Shown here: piece after piece, positions 47,109 to 55,825 of the stretch
How the letters are laid out: every line of letters starts with the position of its first letter
Numbering within the stretch: position 1 is the first letter of the stretch
Origin: Bacteroidota bacterium
GTDB taxonomy: Bacteria; Bacteroidota; Bacteroidia; Bacteroidales; Prolixibacteraceae
Assembly: GCA_029265715.1 (NCBI GenBank)
Contig: JAJUGZ010000018.1
Coordinates: forward strand, 1 to 55,825
DNA: 55,825 nt
Direction of reading: 5' to 3'
Made by a program: the position numbers and the translations under genes
The notes under the pieces: generated by a model
What the model was told of the DNA's origin: nothing
Database searches by the model: none
Seen by the model: the letters and a program-made list of their open reading frames with translations, nothing else

Positions 47109-47717
47109 ATGATTAAATCTATGCGAGATTTCATGGAGGATGATAAGCAAATATGGAACGAATTTAAACGAGAAAACGATATAGCTCTTTCTTGCATCTA
47201 TCATCGGAACATCGATTTTTTGTATGGATATGGTCGGAAGTTCTCGAAAGATGATTCTCTGATCTTGGATACAATTCAAGATTTATTTTATGACCTGATT
47301 CGGAACCGAAAAAATTTAGGGGCAACCGACAATATTCGATTATACCTTATAAAATCGTTCAGACGAAGATTGATACGTGAAATTCAGCGTAGTCGAAAAC
47401 AGAATATCTTTCAGTTTGAGGGAGAGCATGTTGATTGCGAGTTTTTTTCAATCGAAGATGATTGGGTTAATGCCGAAACACAGGATCGACGGTCAAAATA
47501 TATACACCAAGCATTGCTGGCTCTCAATGTAAAGCAACGTGAAATTTTATATTATAAATTTTACTGTGGTTTTGATTACGATCAAATCTGCGAAATAATG
47601 TTCATTTCTTACGATTCGGCACGACAGTTAGTCTCAAGAGCAATACAATCCTTAAAGAAAAGTTTAACATCCGCTGAATTATTTTTTTTGTTCCTGGTAA
47701 AAAAAATCAGGCTTTAG
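47109..47717 (+). CDS. ECF-type RNA polymerase sigma factor
   Basis: A 202-residue ECF sigma factor, more divergent than the other two in the window. Sigma-2 is at about residues 18-85 (DSLILDTIQDLFYDLIRNRKN), and the sigma-4 helix-turn-helix at about 135-185 (LNVKQREILYYKFYCG, DQICEIMFISYDSARQLV). Another ATG four codons later (MRDFMEDD) is also possible. It heads the order sigma, FecR, SusC, SusD, SusE, so it should act as the inducible sigma factor for this second glycan locus. Confidence 0.92.
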   Translation: MIKSMRDFMEDDKQIWNEFKRENDIALSCIYHRNIDFLYGYGRKFSKDDSLILDTIQDLFYDLIRNRKNLGATDNIRLYLIKSFRRRLIREIQRSRKQNIFQFEGEHVDCEFFSIEDDWVNAETQDRRSKYIHQALLALNVKQREILYYKFYCGFDYDQICEIMFISYDSARQLVSRAIQSLKKSLTSAELFFLFLVKKIRL

Positions 47718-47788
47718 GAAAATTTTTTATCTCTTTTTTGTCACAAAATGCAGTTGGTTGCCTTTTGGGAAGTATATAAAGGATAAAA

Positions 47789-48997
47789 ATGACCAGGGAG
47801 AAATATATAACGTATTCGGTTGATGAATTATTGGAAGATAAAGAGTTTATATCCTTCGTTTTGCGAACAGCAGACACCGATGAATGGCACCGGTTTATTG
47901 ATTCGTGCAACGGATATGAACAAAACATCCTGGAAGCACAGCAGATAATTCGTTTATTTAATACTCCGGAAATAAAACTGCCACAGCAAAAGAGCGATAA
48001 ACTTTGGGCTAACATTCGCGATTTTAATGCAGAATCGGTTCGCATAGCAAAAGTTCGGCGCATGAAATATCTAACCTGGGGTGCCGCGTCTATTCTACTT
48101 TTTGTCATGGTTGGAGTGTATGAATATTTCAATATACTCAAACCATCCACCCCTTATCAGTTCGCCGACTACAAAGATAGCATCATCCCGGATGTTCCTT
48201 TGTTGGTCCTTTCATCCGGACAAACAGTAAACTTGTCGAAAAAGGAATCAGAGGTTACGGTCTTAAGAGACAAAGGAGCATTCTTGATTAACAAAGACAG
48301 CATAATAAATAATCACGCGTCCCACGCTGATGATGAAAAAAATTCATACAATGAAATCATTATCCCATACGGCAAAAAATCAAAACTGGAACTGGAAGAT
48401 GGAACGAAGGTTTATCTGAATGCCGGCAGTCGTTTGGCATTCCCTCAAAAATTCAGAGGGAAGAAGCGAGAAGTTTTTTTGGATGGAGAAGGTTATTTTG
48501 AAGTGGCCAAGAATGCAAATATGCCGTTTGTAGTAAAAACAAGCAAAATTGATATAGAAGTATTAGGAACGAGGTTTAATGTAAGTTCTTATCAAGGAGA
48601 TGCTTTTGCCGAGACTGTTTTGCTGGAGGGGAAAGTGGAGGTTTGTGAGACCGGGAAAATTTTCAGCAAAAAAACAGCTATGCTGCCCAATCAAAAAGCA
48701 ATCTATTCAGCCCGGGAACATGTTATGGTTTTGAAGAATGAAGAAGATCCGGCATTATACATCTCATGGATTGAGGGATGGTATCAGTTTTCTGACGAAA
48801 ATATTGAAACGGTGCTTGCCAAAATTGAACGATATTATAATGTGACTTTCAAATACGACCAACGATCATTTGTAAAAGCATTGCCAGTTTCTGGCAAATT
48901 AGACCTTAAAGATTCGATTCAGGAGGTGATGGCAGTGCTATCAAAAGTTGCAAAATTTAAATATCAAATAATTGAAAATGAGGTAATTATAAAATAA
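47789..48997 (+). CDS. FecR-family anti-sigma factor
   Basis: A 402-residue membrane anti-sigma protein. The cytoplasmic part (1-90) precedes one transmembrane segment at about 94-112 (YLTWGAASILLFVMVGVYEYF). The periplasmic FecR domain (about 200-300) has IIPYGKKSKLELEDGTKVYLN, split at its strand turn, GEGYFEVAKNAN and VLGTRFNVSSYQGD. A DUF4974-type C-terminal domain covers about 330-402. It should hold the sigma factor encoded just upstream and respond to the STN domain of the SusC encoded downstream. Confidence 0.95.
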   Translation: MTREKYITYSVDELLEDKEFISFVLRTADTDEWHRFIDSCNGYEQNILEAQQIIRLFNTPEIKLPQQKSDKLWANIRDFNAESVRIAKVRRMKYLTWGAASILLFVMVGVYEYFNILKPSTPYQFADYKDSIIPDVPLLVLSSGQTVNLSKKESEVTVLRDKGAFLINKDSIINNHASHADDEKNSYNEIIIPYGKKSKLELEDGTKVYLNAGSRLAFPQKFRGKKREVFLDGEGYFEVAKNANMPFVVKTSKIDIEVLGTRFNVSSYQGDAFAETVLLEGKVEVCETGKIFSKKTAMLPNQKAIYSAREHVMVLKNEEDPALYISWIEGWYQFSDENIETVLAKIERYYNVTFKYDQRSFVKALPVSGKLDLKDSIQEVMAVLSKVAKFKYQIIENEVIIK

Positions 48998-49043
48998 GGA
49001 GGCTAAAATACGTACGATTATATTTTGAAATATTTGAAAAAAT

Positions 49044-49099
49044 GAAAACCGGGGAATTGGGGCTCCACCGGCTTTCAAAGCTTATATACTTAACGTATA
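49044..49099 (+). promoter_or_regulatory. two hairpins in the second susC leader
   Basis: GAAA (49044-49047) and CCGG (49049-49052) pair with CCGG (49068-49071) and TTTC (49073-49076). TATAC at 49085-49089 pairs with GTATA at 49095-49099. They lie just before the ATG at 49120, making the in-frame ATG at 49042 an unlikely start. The first susC gene also has a leader hairpin, at 19093. Confidence 0.4.
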
Positions 49100-49119
49100 A
49101 TAATAAACAAGACAAAACT

Positions 49120-52100
49120 ATGAAAAAAAATCGAAATGGGTCCTGTTGTGTTCACAACAGGATGATGAAACTATTGTTGAAAATGAAACTGCTAGCCTTT
49201 ATTATGTTTGTATCAGTCCTTTCGGTATCAGGGAATAGCTATTCTCAGCAAACGAAGTTTAGCATGAAGTTAGAGAATACTACGATTCGGGAAGTGTTTC
49301 GGAAAATTGAGGAAAGTAGTGAATTTATCTTGTTGTACAGCGAGCAATCTGTTGATGTAAATAGGATAGTAAAAGTTAATGTAAAAGAAGAAAGCATCTA
49401 TTCATTATTGGATCAGGTTTTTGAAGGAACAAACAACTATTATGAAATTTATGACCGACAAATCGTTGTCATGAAAAAAGACAGCCCCGATATTCCGTCC
49501 GCCATATTCAATTTAAATGCCCAAAAAAGAGAGATAAGGGGTAAAGTCGTTGACGCAAAAGGATCTCCAATTCCTGGCGCAACAGTGTTGATAAAAGGAA
49601 CGAGCAATGGAACGATTACCGATTTAAATGGCGATTATATTTTGTCGAATATTCCCGATAACGCTGTTTTGCAATTTTCGTTTGTCGGCATGAAGTCTCA
49701 GGAAATAGTTGTTGGGAACAAGCGGATTGTTGATGTAGCATTGGAGGAGGAAGCAACCGGTCTGGATGAAGTTGTTGTGGTCGGATTCGGTACTCAGAAA
49801 AAGGCTTCGGTTGTCGGGGCGATTCAGAATATAAATCCCGGAGAGTTACAGGTTAGCTCCCGGAAAAATATTTCAAATACCTTAGCCGGGAAGTTGGCTG
49901 GTGTTATTGCTGTAACCCGTTCGGGAGAACCCGGGTATGATCAGTCTGACTTTTGGATTCGGGGAATTTCTTCTTTTTCAGGAAATACCCGTCCTCTTGT
50001 TCTTGTTGATGGAGTTCAACGAACTTTGGATGATCTGGATATCTCAGAGATTGAGTCTTTCTCGATTTTGAAAGATGCTGCGGCCAGTGCCATGTATGGT
50101 GTTCGTGGAGCCAATGGGGTAATTCTGGTTAATACCAAACGGGGAAAGGTACAGCGGCCAGAATTGAACTTCAGGGTCGAACATTCAATTACGGCCCCAA
50201 CACAGTTACCTGATTTTATAAATGCAGCCGATCACATGCAATTACTGAATGATTTGGCTGCCGAAGAAGGAAAAGTTCCTTATTACGAACAAAGTGTAAT
50301 CGATAAAACCCGTTCTGGCTACGATCCTGAATTATATGCTGATGTGGATTGGGTAAAGGCTGTTTCGAAAAATGCTGCATATAATACCCGGGCAAATTTA
50401 AATGTAAATGGGGGAACAGACATTTTGCGGTACAATCTGACAGGTGCTGTTTATTATGAAGACGGAATTATGAAACGGGACGAATCGTTATCCTATGATA
50501 CCAGCACCGGACTGACCCGTTATAATTTGCGGTCGAATGTAGACCTGAATGTGACAAAGACGACTTCAATGCGGTTTAGTGTTGGGGGATATTTGCAGAA
50601 ACTACGGAAACAAGCGAATTCGACTGCTACAACCTGGGACTATGCTTTTCAGACGCCACCCATGGTGCATCCGGCGGTATATGCCGATGGAAAAATTCCG
50701 GTACGGAACCAGCGTGTCAATCCATGGGCTTATTTAACGCAATACGGGTATGGTATTTATACTGCGAGTAAAATTGAATCACTATTTGCTGTCGATCAGA
50801 AGCTTGATTTTGTAACCAAGGGTTTAAGTACAAAGCTGACATTTTCTTTCGACAACTATAGTTCAAGTTCCTTGTCGAGAACAAAATCACCCTCTTATTA
50901 CCTTCCTGCAACTTCCCGCGATGATGAAGGAGATCTGATTTTGACTTTGATGAGTTCTGGTTCTGAGTTTCTTAACTATTCAGCAGGAAGTAGTTATGGG
51001 AATAACCAAACTTATCTGGAATGGGTAATTAATTATGATCGGACTTTCAATAACGATCATAATGTTACAGGGCTGTTGTTGTATAATCAGCGTAGTTACG
51101 ATGATGGAGGCATTCAACCATACAGAAACCAAGGTATTGCCGGACGGGCTGCTTATTCGTATAAAAGCAAATATGTTAGTGAGTTTAATTTCGGATACAA
51201 TGGTTCTGAAAATTTTGCCAAAGGGAAACGGTTTGGTTTTTTCCCGTCGGTAGCATTAGGCTGGTTGGTCTCAGAAGAGAATTTCTGGGGAAGGATGAAA
51301 CGTACAGTTGATTTCCTAAAGCTCAGGGCCTCTGTGGGACAGGCTGGAAATGATCAGATTGGCTCCAATCGACGTTTTGCTTATGTAACAACCATGAATG
51401 CTTCAAATACGGGATACGATTGGGGAAATACCGCAAATTATTACGTATCGGGAGTGACCGAAGGCGAAATCGGGGTAAATAATTTAACCTGGGAAACGGT
51501 AACCAAAAAAAATATAGGTTTGGAGCTGGGTCTTTTTGAAGCCTTCCGGATGCAGTTGGACCTTTTCCATGAATATCGGAAAAATATTTTCATGCAACGC
51601 CAAACCATCCCGACTCAGGCAGGCTTGTTGTCAACGCCTTATGCTAATTTCGGAAAGGTAAAGAATCGGGGAGGGGAACTAGCTGTTTCGTACAACAAAA
51701 AAATAAACAAGGTAGATATCTCGTTTTTTGGCAATGTTACCTATGCAAAAAACGAAATTGTTGAATATGACGTCCCGATAGGGAAAAGAGGCACACATCA
51801 GGATGTCACCAACCATTCAATTAACGAACTATACGGATATAAGGCACTTGGATTATATACCGCAGACGATTTTGATGCAGAAGGTAATTTGTTGCCTGAA
51901 TTGCCTCAAAACGAGCTGGCCACGGTGCGTCCGGGAGATATTAAGTTACTCGACTGGAATGAGGATGGGGTGATAAATTCTAAAGACAAAGGATATATCG
52001 GAGGGACCAACGATCCACGTTGGGTATATGGATTCGGAGGAAATATCGCATTTCATGGATTAGATTTTAGTGTCTTTTTCCAGGGGGTCGGCGATACGTA

Positions 52101-52503
52101 TCGGTTTATAGGCGATGAAAGCGCATATTTTATTCCTGGCTCCGGACAAGGAATTCAAGGGAACATCTTTACCAATTATACCGATCGGTGGACGGAAGAA
52201 AATCCTTCACAAGATGTTTTTTGGCCCCGGCTTTCGTATGCAACCAACTATAATAACAATGCCAATTCAACCTGGTGGAAAAAAGACATGAGCTTTTTGC
52301 GCCTGAAACAGGTCGAGGTTGGATACAGCCTTCCACAAACGCTCCGGAAAAATCTGATAAAGTCTTGCCGGATTTATTTAAATGGCAATAACCTGATGAC
52401 TTTCTCGAAATTTAAATTATGGGATCCGGAGTTATCTACATCCAACGGGTGTATATATCCTCCAATCAAGTCTGTTATGCTTGGCTTGGATATGACGTTC
52501 TAG
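49120..52503 (+). CDS. SusC/RagA TonB-dependent outer-membrane transporter with STN domain
   Basis: A 1127-residue SusC protein. A signal region (MKLLAFIMFVSVLSVSGNSYS) leads into an STN domain at about 42-115 (FSMKLENTTIREVFRKIEE) for signalling to FecR. A carboxypeptidase-like sandwich follows (DAKGSPIPGATVLIKGTSNGT, split at the loop), then a TonB box (DEVVVVGFGT). The plug holds LVLVDGVQRTLDDLD and AAASAMYGVRGANGVILV, and a barrel ends in MLGLDMTF. The ATG at 49120 follows ACAAAACT, typical of susC starts in this group; an in-frame ATG at 49042 lies in the leader hairpin. It should import the ligand of the second locus with the SusD encoded 25 bp on. Confidence 0.96.
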   Translation: MKKNRNGSCCVHNRMMKLLLKMKLLAFIMFVSVLSVSGNSYSQQTKFSMKLENTTIREVFRKIEESSEFILLYSEQSVDVNRIVKVNVKEESIYSLLDQVFEGTNNYYEIYDRQIVVMKKDSPDIPSAIFNLNAQKREIRGKVVDAKGSPIPGATVLIKGTSNGTITDLNGDYILSNIPDNAVLQFSFVGMKSQEIVVGNKRIVDVALEEEATGLDEVVVVGFGTQKKASVVGAIQNINPGELQVSSRKNISNTLAGKLAGVIAVTRSGEPGYDQSDFWIRGISSFSGNTRPLVLVDGVQRTLDDLDISEIESFSILKDAAASAMYGVRGANGVILVNTKRGKVQRPELNFRVEHSITAPTQLPDFINAADHMQLLNDLAAEEGKVPYYEQSVIDKTRSGYDPELYADVDWVKAVSKNAAYNTRANLNVNGGTDILRYNLTGAVYYEDGIMKRDESLSYDTSTGLTRYNLRSNVDLNVTKTTSMRFSVGGYLQKLRKQANSTATTWDYAFQTPPMVHPAVYADGKIPVRNQRVNPWAYLTQYGYGIYTASKIESLFAVDQKLDFVTKGLSTKLTFSFDNYSSSSLSRTKSPSYYLPATSRDDEGDLILTLMSSGSEFLNYSAGSSYGNNQTYLEWVINYDRTFNNDHNVTGLLLYNQRSYDDGGIQPYRNQGIAGRAAYSYKSKYVSEFNFGYNGSENFAKGKRFGFFPSVALGWLVSEENFWGRMKRTVDFLKLRASVGQAGNDQIGSNRRFAYVTTMNASNTGYDWGNTANYYVSGVTEGEIGVNNLTWETVTKKNIGLELGLFEAFRMQLDLFHEYRKNIFMQRQTIPTQAGLLSTPYANFGKVKNRGGELAVSYNKKINKVDISFFGNVTYAKNEIVEYDVPIGKRGTHQDVTNHSINELYGYKALGLYTADDFDAEGNLLPELPQNELATVRPGDIKLLDWNEDGVINSKDKGYIGGTNDPRWVYGFGGNIAFHGLDFSVFFQGVGDTYRFIGDESAYFIPGSGQGIQGNIFTNYTDRWTEENPSQDVFWPRLSYATNYNNNANSTWWKKDMSFLRLKQVEVGYSLPQTLRKNLIKSCRIYLNGNNLMTFSKFKLWDPELSTSNGCIYPPIKSVMLGLDMTF

Positions 52504-52528
52504 TTTTAATCTTTTAAACTGAAGTACA

Positions 52529-54448
52529 ATGAAACTGAAATATATAATTCCGTTTATTTTAATATTTTTTTCATCATGCTCTGATTATCTTGATAAAGAA
52601 GCTGATACAGAGCTGACAATGGATATGGTCTTTACTGACAAAACCCGTTTGGAAGGCATGTTGGCTTATGTTTATTCCGGAATTCCGGATCCCACATGGG
52701 GATATCTGACTTCAACCGGATGGTGTGTGTTCGGAGACGACTGGACTCCATCTGAACGTTGGCAACAGTGGGGCTGGGATGCCATTCCTAAAATTACCGG
52801 GAACTGGAATACTGCTTCGACCTGGGCCGGAAACTATTGGGGAGGGTTGCCTCAGCGTATCCGGACAGCAAATATTTTACGTCAAAATGTTAAACCAATC
52901 GACGACACGACCATCGACGAGCAAGAGGTAAAATATATTAAAGCTGAATGTAGATTTTTGCAAGCATATTTTTATAACCTGCTTCTTAACTGTTACGGAG
53001 CCATTCCTTTTCATCCCGATTACATTGCTCCATCGGATGGATCTACCGAAGAACTGTTAACCGGACCTGTTCCTTACGATGAGATTGTTGACTGGTGTGA
53101 TAAAGAAATGCTGGCGGCCTCACAGGAATTACCTGCAACATATTCTCAGGCAATTAAATATGGACGCATTACGTCGATTATGTGCCTTGCTGCACGTGCC
53201 CGGATGTTACTTTTTGCAGCTTCGCCACTGGTAAATGGCAATCCGGACTATGCAAACTTTACCGACCGGAATGGAGTCCGTATTTTCAACAGCACGTATG
53301 ATAAAACAAAGTGGACAAGGGCCCTGGACGCGCATAAATTGTTGATTGAAAAGGCACATGAAGCCGGGCATGAATTGTATAAGATGTACAATGATGACAG
53401 GACAATCGATGCGTTTGCTTCGACGCAGTGGGTACATGCCCGTACTTATGCCGATGGGAATAAGGAAATTCTTTTTGCCCATCCGCAAAATCAAACCGAA
53501 TTGGATAAGCACATGTCGCCGTATGGAGCTGGAGGGAATGGCGGATTGGGAATGACACAGTCGTTGGTCGATGCTTTTTTTATGAAAAACGGGCTTCCGG
53601 CCATTTTAGGTTACGAGGGCGGGGACAAAACAAAACCGATCATCAATGCCGAATCTGGTTATACCGAAAAAGGCTTTTCAACAACCGATGACGTTCGGAA
53701 TACGGATAATTGGAATTGGTACGATGGCAAAGAAAAAGTAGCCGCAAAAGCCGGAACCTACAACATGTATGTAAACCGAGAACCTCGTTTTTATAACGCA
53801 ATCTTGTGGAACGGGCGCTATTATATCTGGGACAAACGAAATGTTGATTTTTACAAATACGGGAAAGACAACAATTATACGCATGATGCGCCGCAAAATG
53901 GATATCTTGGATTAAAACGTAAACATCCAAACTCCGATTCCAAGAATGGTTCATATCAATATCGCCCCGGTATTGTATATCGTTTGGCCGAAGCTTATCT
54001 GAGTTATTGTGAGATACTGAATGAAGTAAGCCCCGGAGACCCACAGATTTTAACTTACCTTAACCTGATAAGAGAACGTGCCGGCATTCCGCAATATTCA
54101 ACAACCCAAATGGATGGTTATATAAAAGTAAATCTGAATGATCAGGCCGAAATGCGCAAACTAATCAGGATGGAACGCCGTGTCGAGCTTTGTGGTGAAG
54201 GTATTCGGTACGATGATCTCCGCCGTTGGAAAGAAGCAGAAACAACGCTGAATGGCGACTTTTATGGTATGAACTTTTCAGGAACTGTCAAGTCGGATGA
54301 TCAATCCAATCCGGATGCATTTTTCGTGCGTACGAAGTATCAGAAACGGGTTTATATGAAAAAATATTATTGGTTCCCAATTTTTCAGACAGAAATCGAT
54401 AAAAACCCGAACCTGGTGCAGACTCCTTACTGGACTGAAGAGGAGTAG
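52529..54448 (+). CDS. SusD/RagB glycan-binding outer-membrane lipoprotein
   Basis: A 639-residue SusD-family lipoprotein, longer than the first one (469). The lipobox is FFSSCSD with Cys17. SusD features include FTDKTRLEGMLAYVYSGI near the start, IKAECRFLQAYFYNLLLNCYG in the TPR region (split by a turn), YRLAEAYLSYCEILNE, and RMERRVELCGEGIRYDDLRRW near the end. The extra length lies in the middle loops and suggests a larger or more complex glycan ligand, which is inference. The SusE-like gene follows directly. Confidence 0.95.
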   Translation: MKLKYIIPFILIFFSSCSDYLDKEADTELTMDMVFTDKTRLEGMLAYVYSGIPDPTWGYLTSTGWCVFGDDWTPSERWQQWGWDAIPKITGNWNTASTWAGNYWGGLPQRIRTANILRQNVKPIDDTTIDEQEVKYIKAECRFLQAYFYNLLLNCYGAIPFHPDYIAPSDGSTEELLTGPVPYDEIVDWCDKEMLAASQELPATYSQAIKYGRITSIMCLAARARMLLFAASPLVNGNPDYANFTDRNGVRIFNSTYDKTKWTRALDAHKLLIEKAHEAGHELYKMYNDDRTIDAFASTQWVHARTYADGNKEILFAHPQNQTELDKHMSPYGAGGNGGLGMTQSLVDAFFMKNGLPAILGYEGGDKTKPIINAESGYTEKGFSTTDDVRNTDNWNWYDGKEKVAAKAGTYNMYVNREPRFYNAILWNGRYYIWDKRNVDFYKYGKDNNYTHDAPQNGYLGLKRKHPNSDSKNGSYQYRPGIVYRLAEAYLSYCEILNEVSPGDPQILTYLNLIRERAGIPQYSTTQMDGYIKVNLNDQAEMRKLIRMERRVELCGEGIRYDDLRRWKEAETTLNGDFYGMNFSGTVKSDDQSNPDAFFVRTKYQKRVYMKKYYWFPIFQTEIDKNPNLVQTPYWTEEE

Positions 54449-54484
54449 ATGTCTTTTTTGTTACACTTAAAATTTGATTCGACA

Positions 54485-55633
54485 ATGAATAAATTACAAA
54501 ATATAATAATGATTCTTCTGAGTAGTTGTTTGATTGCCCTGAATAGCTGCGATGAAGGGGAAGACGTGAAAATTGTATTGGATACAGTGCCGGACGGAAT
54601 GCACCTTACTGCCAGTGCTGAAGAGATTGTATTATCTCAGGAAAAAATGGATGAGCCGGCTGTTACGTTTAAGTGGGACCCTGCCCAGCCGCGAATGAAC
54701 AATGGGGCCATTACGTATTACTTTAAGTTGGGTCTGCCCGGATTTACAAAAGCCATTGAAAAAATCAAGATTGATCCTGGGGTATATGAATATTCTATTT
54801 CTAATTACGATTTAAATATTATGGCCTACAGCAAACTTGGCGTAGGGTATGGAAGTACCGCACAGTTGGAAGCTGAAATAATTGCATCATCCGATGGCGA
54901 TTATTTTGTAAAACCCGAAATTTCTACAACAAAGTTTGTTGTAACCACATTTGCAATTACACCGGTAAATCTGTATCTGGTTGGTTCTGCAAATCCGAAA
55001 GGTCCAGATATCAGCAATGGAATAAAACTAACCGAAATCGTTGAAGGTCGAGATATCGGCGTTAAATATAAATGGGAAGGAAATTTGCAGGTCGGAACAT
55101 TCAAGTTCGTTAACTCATTGATCGAGGACAAAGGTTCCTGGAGCATGGGAACGACTTCGTCTGAATTGGTTCAAAATACAACAAGCAGCAATTCGGATAT
55201 AGAATTTACCGTCACAAAGGCCGGCTTGTATTCAATCATCTTAAATAAAAAAGACCGGGAAATCATTTACGGATATAAAGGATTTAGCCATGTGTGGGGA
55301 GTCGGCTTAGGAATTGGCATTGCCTGGTCGATGCCCTCTTCGGCTGAATTTAACTGGGATCCCCGTAAGCCGGGTATTTTTACGCTACAATGTACAACCC
55401 AGGCGAATCAGGATTTCAAATTGCCATATAACGATCAGAGCCAGGGCTGGGGTTGTCCGTTTCTTCGTCCGATTAATGCGAATGCAAATATATGGGAAGA
55501 CAACCGGTTGCAGGCAACTCCTGCCGGATATGGTGCCGACCTGAAATGGCTGATTAAGCCAGAACAAGCCGGAAGGTGTTTGTTGACGATCGATGCATAC
55601 AACGAAACGATAACATTAACAAAACTCGAATAA
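54485..55633 (+). CDS. SusE/SusF-like surface glycan-binding lipoprotein
   Basis: A 382-residue lipoprotein with lipid anchor probably at Cys22 (LNSCDEGED, acidic residues after the Cys). Residues 25-135 match the SusE N-terminal Ig-like domain (VTFKWDPAQPRMNNGAITYYF region). Two starch-binding-protein-like beta-sandwich modules follow, about 150-265 and 270-382, each beginning near an LYLVGSANPKG or HVWGVGLGIG type strand. It would bind glycan at the cell surface next to SusC/SusD. The ATG at 54485 opens the lipoprotein signal; the frame also starts at 54449 directly after the susD stop. A strong terminator closes the operon. Confidence 0.88.
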   Translation: MNKLQNIIMILLSSCLIALNSCDEGEDVKIVLDTVPDGMHLTASAEEIVLSQEKMDEPAVTFKWDPAQPRMNNGAITYYFKLGLPGFTKAIEKIKIDPGVYEYSISNYDLNIMAYSKLGVGYGSTAQLEAEIIASSDGDYFVKPEISTTKFVVTTFAITPVNLYLVGSANPKGPDISNGIKLTEIVEGRDIGVKYKWEGNLQVGTFKFVNSLIEDKGSWSMGTTSSELVQNTTSSNSDIEFTVTKAGLYSIILNKKDREIIYGYKGFSHVWGVGLGIGIAWSMPSSAEFNWDPRKPGIFTLQCTTQANQDFKLPYNDQSQGWGCPFLRPINANANIWEDNRLQATPAGYGADLKWLIKPEQAGRCLLTIDAYNETITLTKLE

Positions 55634-55659
55634 AACCTAAACCAACTTTCTTTTTCTTG

Positions 55660-55687
55660 ACCGGCGCGCAAAACGCGCCGGTTTTTT
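55660..55687 (+). terminator. intrinsic terminator after the SusE-like gene
   Basis: CCGGCGCG at 55661-55668 pairs perfectly with CGCGCCGG at 55674-55681 around CAAAA, followed by TTTTTT. It ends the second sigma/SusCDE operon. The remaining bases to 55825 show no gene or clear structure. Confidence 0.88.
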
Positions 55688-55825
55688 AAGGGCATCTCTA
55701 AAAACCCCTTTTTCTCTGTCTATAGTTGACGTCTTTGTTGCCTAAGGCTGGGCCATGCTTCTTGTTGTTTTTTTATAAAGCACACATAATCAGTGTTTTA
55801 TGTTATTTTTTGTTGATTAATGGAC

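Noticed and set aside
18010-49099. Shared 10-mer TTAACGTATA before the first FecR gene (18010-18019) and the second susC gene (49090-49099)
   Set aside because: Too short to exceed chance, and the two positions are not equivalent in the two loci.

Overview
The window reads as chromosome of a glycan-degrading Bacteroidota bacterium. The evidence is three ECF sigma genes (two paired with FecR-type anti-sigma genes), two SusC/SusD pairs with STN domains on the SusC proteins, Bacteroidota-type lipoprotein signals (Cys followed by acidic residues), few Shine-Dalgarno sequences, and TAnnTTTG-like promoter elements. The mix of rhamnosidases, sigma/anti-sigma controlled loci and pyrimidine/purine hairpins between genes would fit the Bacteroidales/Marinilabiliales (Prolixibacteraceae-like) side, but that placement is inference. 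No rRNA, tRNA, CRISPR array, transposase or prophage was seen.

Layout. (1) 1-210: repeat-rich, non-coding. (2) 211-801, minus strand: an ECF sigma gene whose partner is not in view. (3) 933-17176, plus strand: an L-rhamnose glycan locus with rhamnose mutarotase, RhaT symporter, GH2 beta-galactosidase, a five-bladed-propeller glycosidase, GH106 and GH78 alpha-L-rhamnosidases, a DUF5703 protein and a UroD-like methyltransferase-fold protein. (4) 17385-25620: sigma, FecR anti-sigma, SusC, SusD and a GH63/GH37-like glycosidase; this is probably the uptake and sensing arm of the same locus. (5) 25771-30746: general genes, namely a MOSC-MogA fusion, an exported Mn-type superoxide dismutase, a DUF2520 protein-KdsC-Maf operon and an orphan sugar-binding lipoprotein. 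(6) 31007-46872: a seven-gene envelope transport locus. (7) 47109-55633: a second sigma/FecR/SusC/SusD/SusE glycan locus whose enzymes probably lie beyond the right edge.

How the genes work together. In the rhamnose locus SusC/SusD would bring rhamnose-bearing oligosaccharides into the periplasm, where GH78, GH106, GH2 and the less certain hydrolases release L-rhamnose and galactose. RhaT would carry rhamnose across the inner membrane and RhaM would equilibrate its anomers. The catabolic genes (isomerase, kinase, aldolase) are not here. The STN domain on SusC plus FecR plus ECF sigma is the usual trans-envelope induction circuit.

The most unusual item is the transport locus at 31007-46872. 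It holds an ABC ATPase, a permease fused to a degenerate M1-peptidase-like region and a golvesin-like domain, a TolC-type channel, a membrane-fusion lipoprotein, a normal RND pump, then a 1570-residue protein that joins a complete RND pump to a transmembrane linker and an intact ABC ATPase domain, and finally a small ABC-2 permease. The two ATPase domains are clearly related to each other. I read this as a composite RND/ABC envelope machine; its substrate cannot be told from sequence.

The region also carries small structured repeats between genes, including a nested inverted-repeat element at 7016-7182 flanked by 18-bp direct repeats, and a 21-bp-stem hairpin at 46954-47006.
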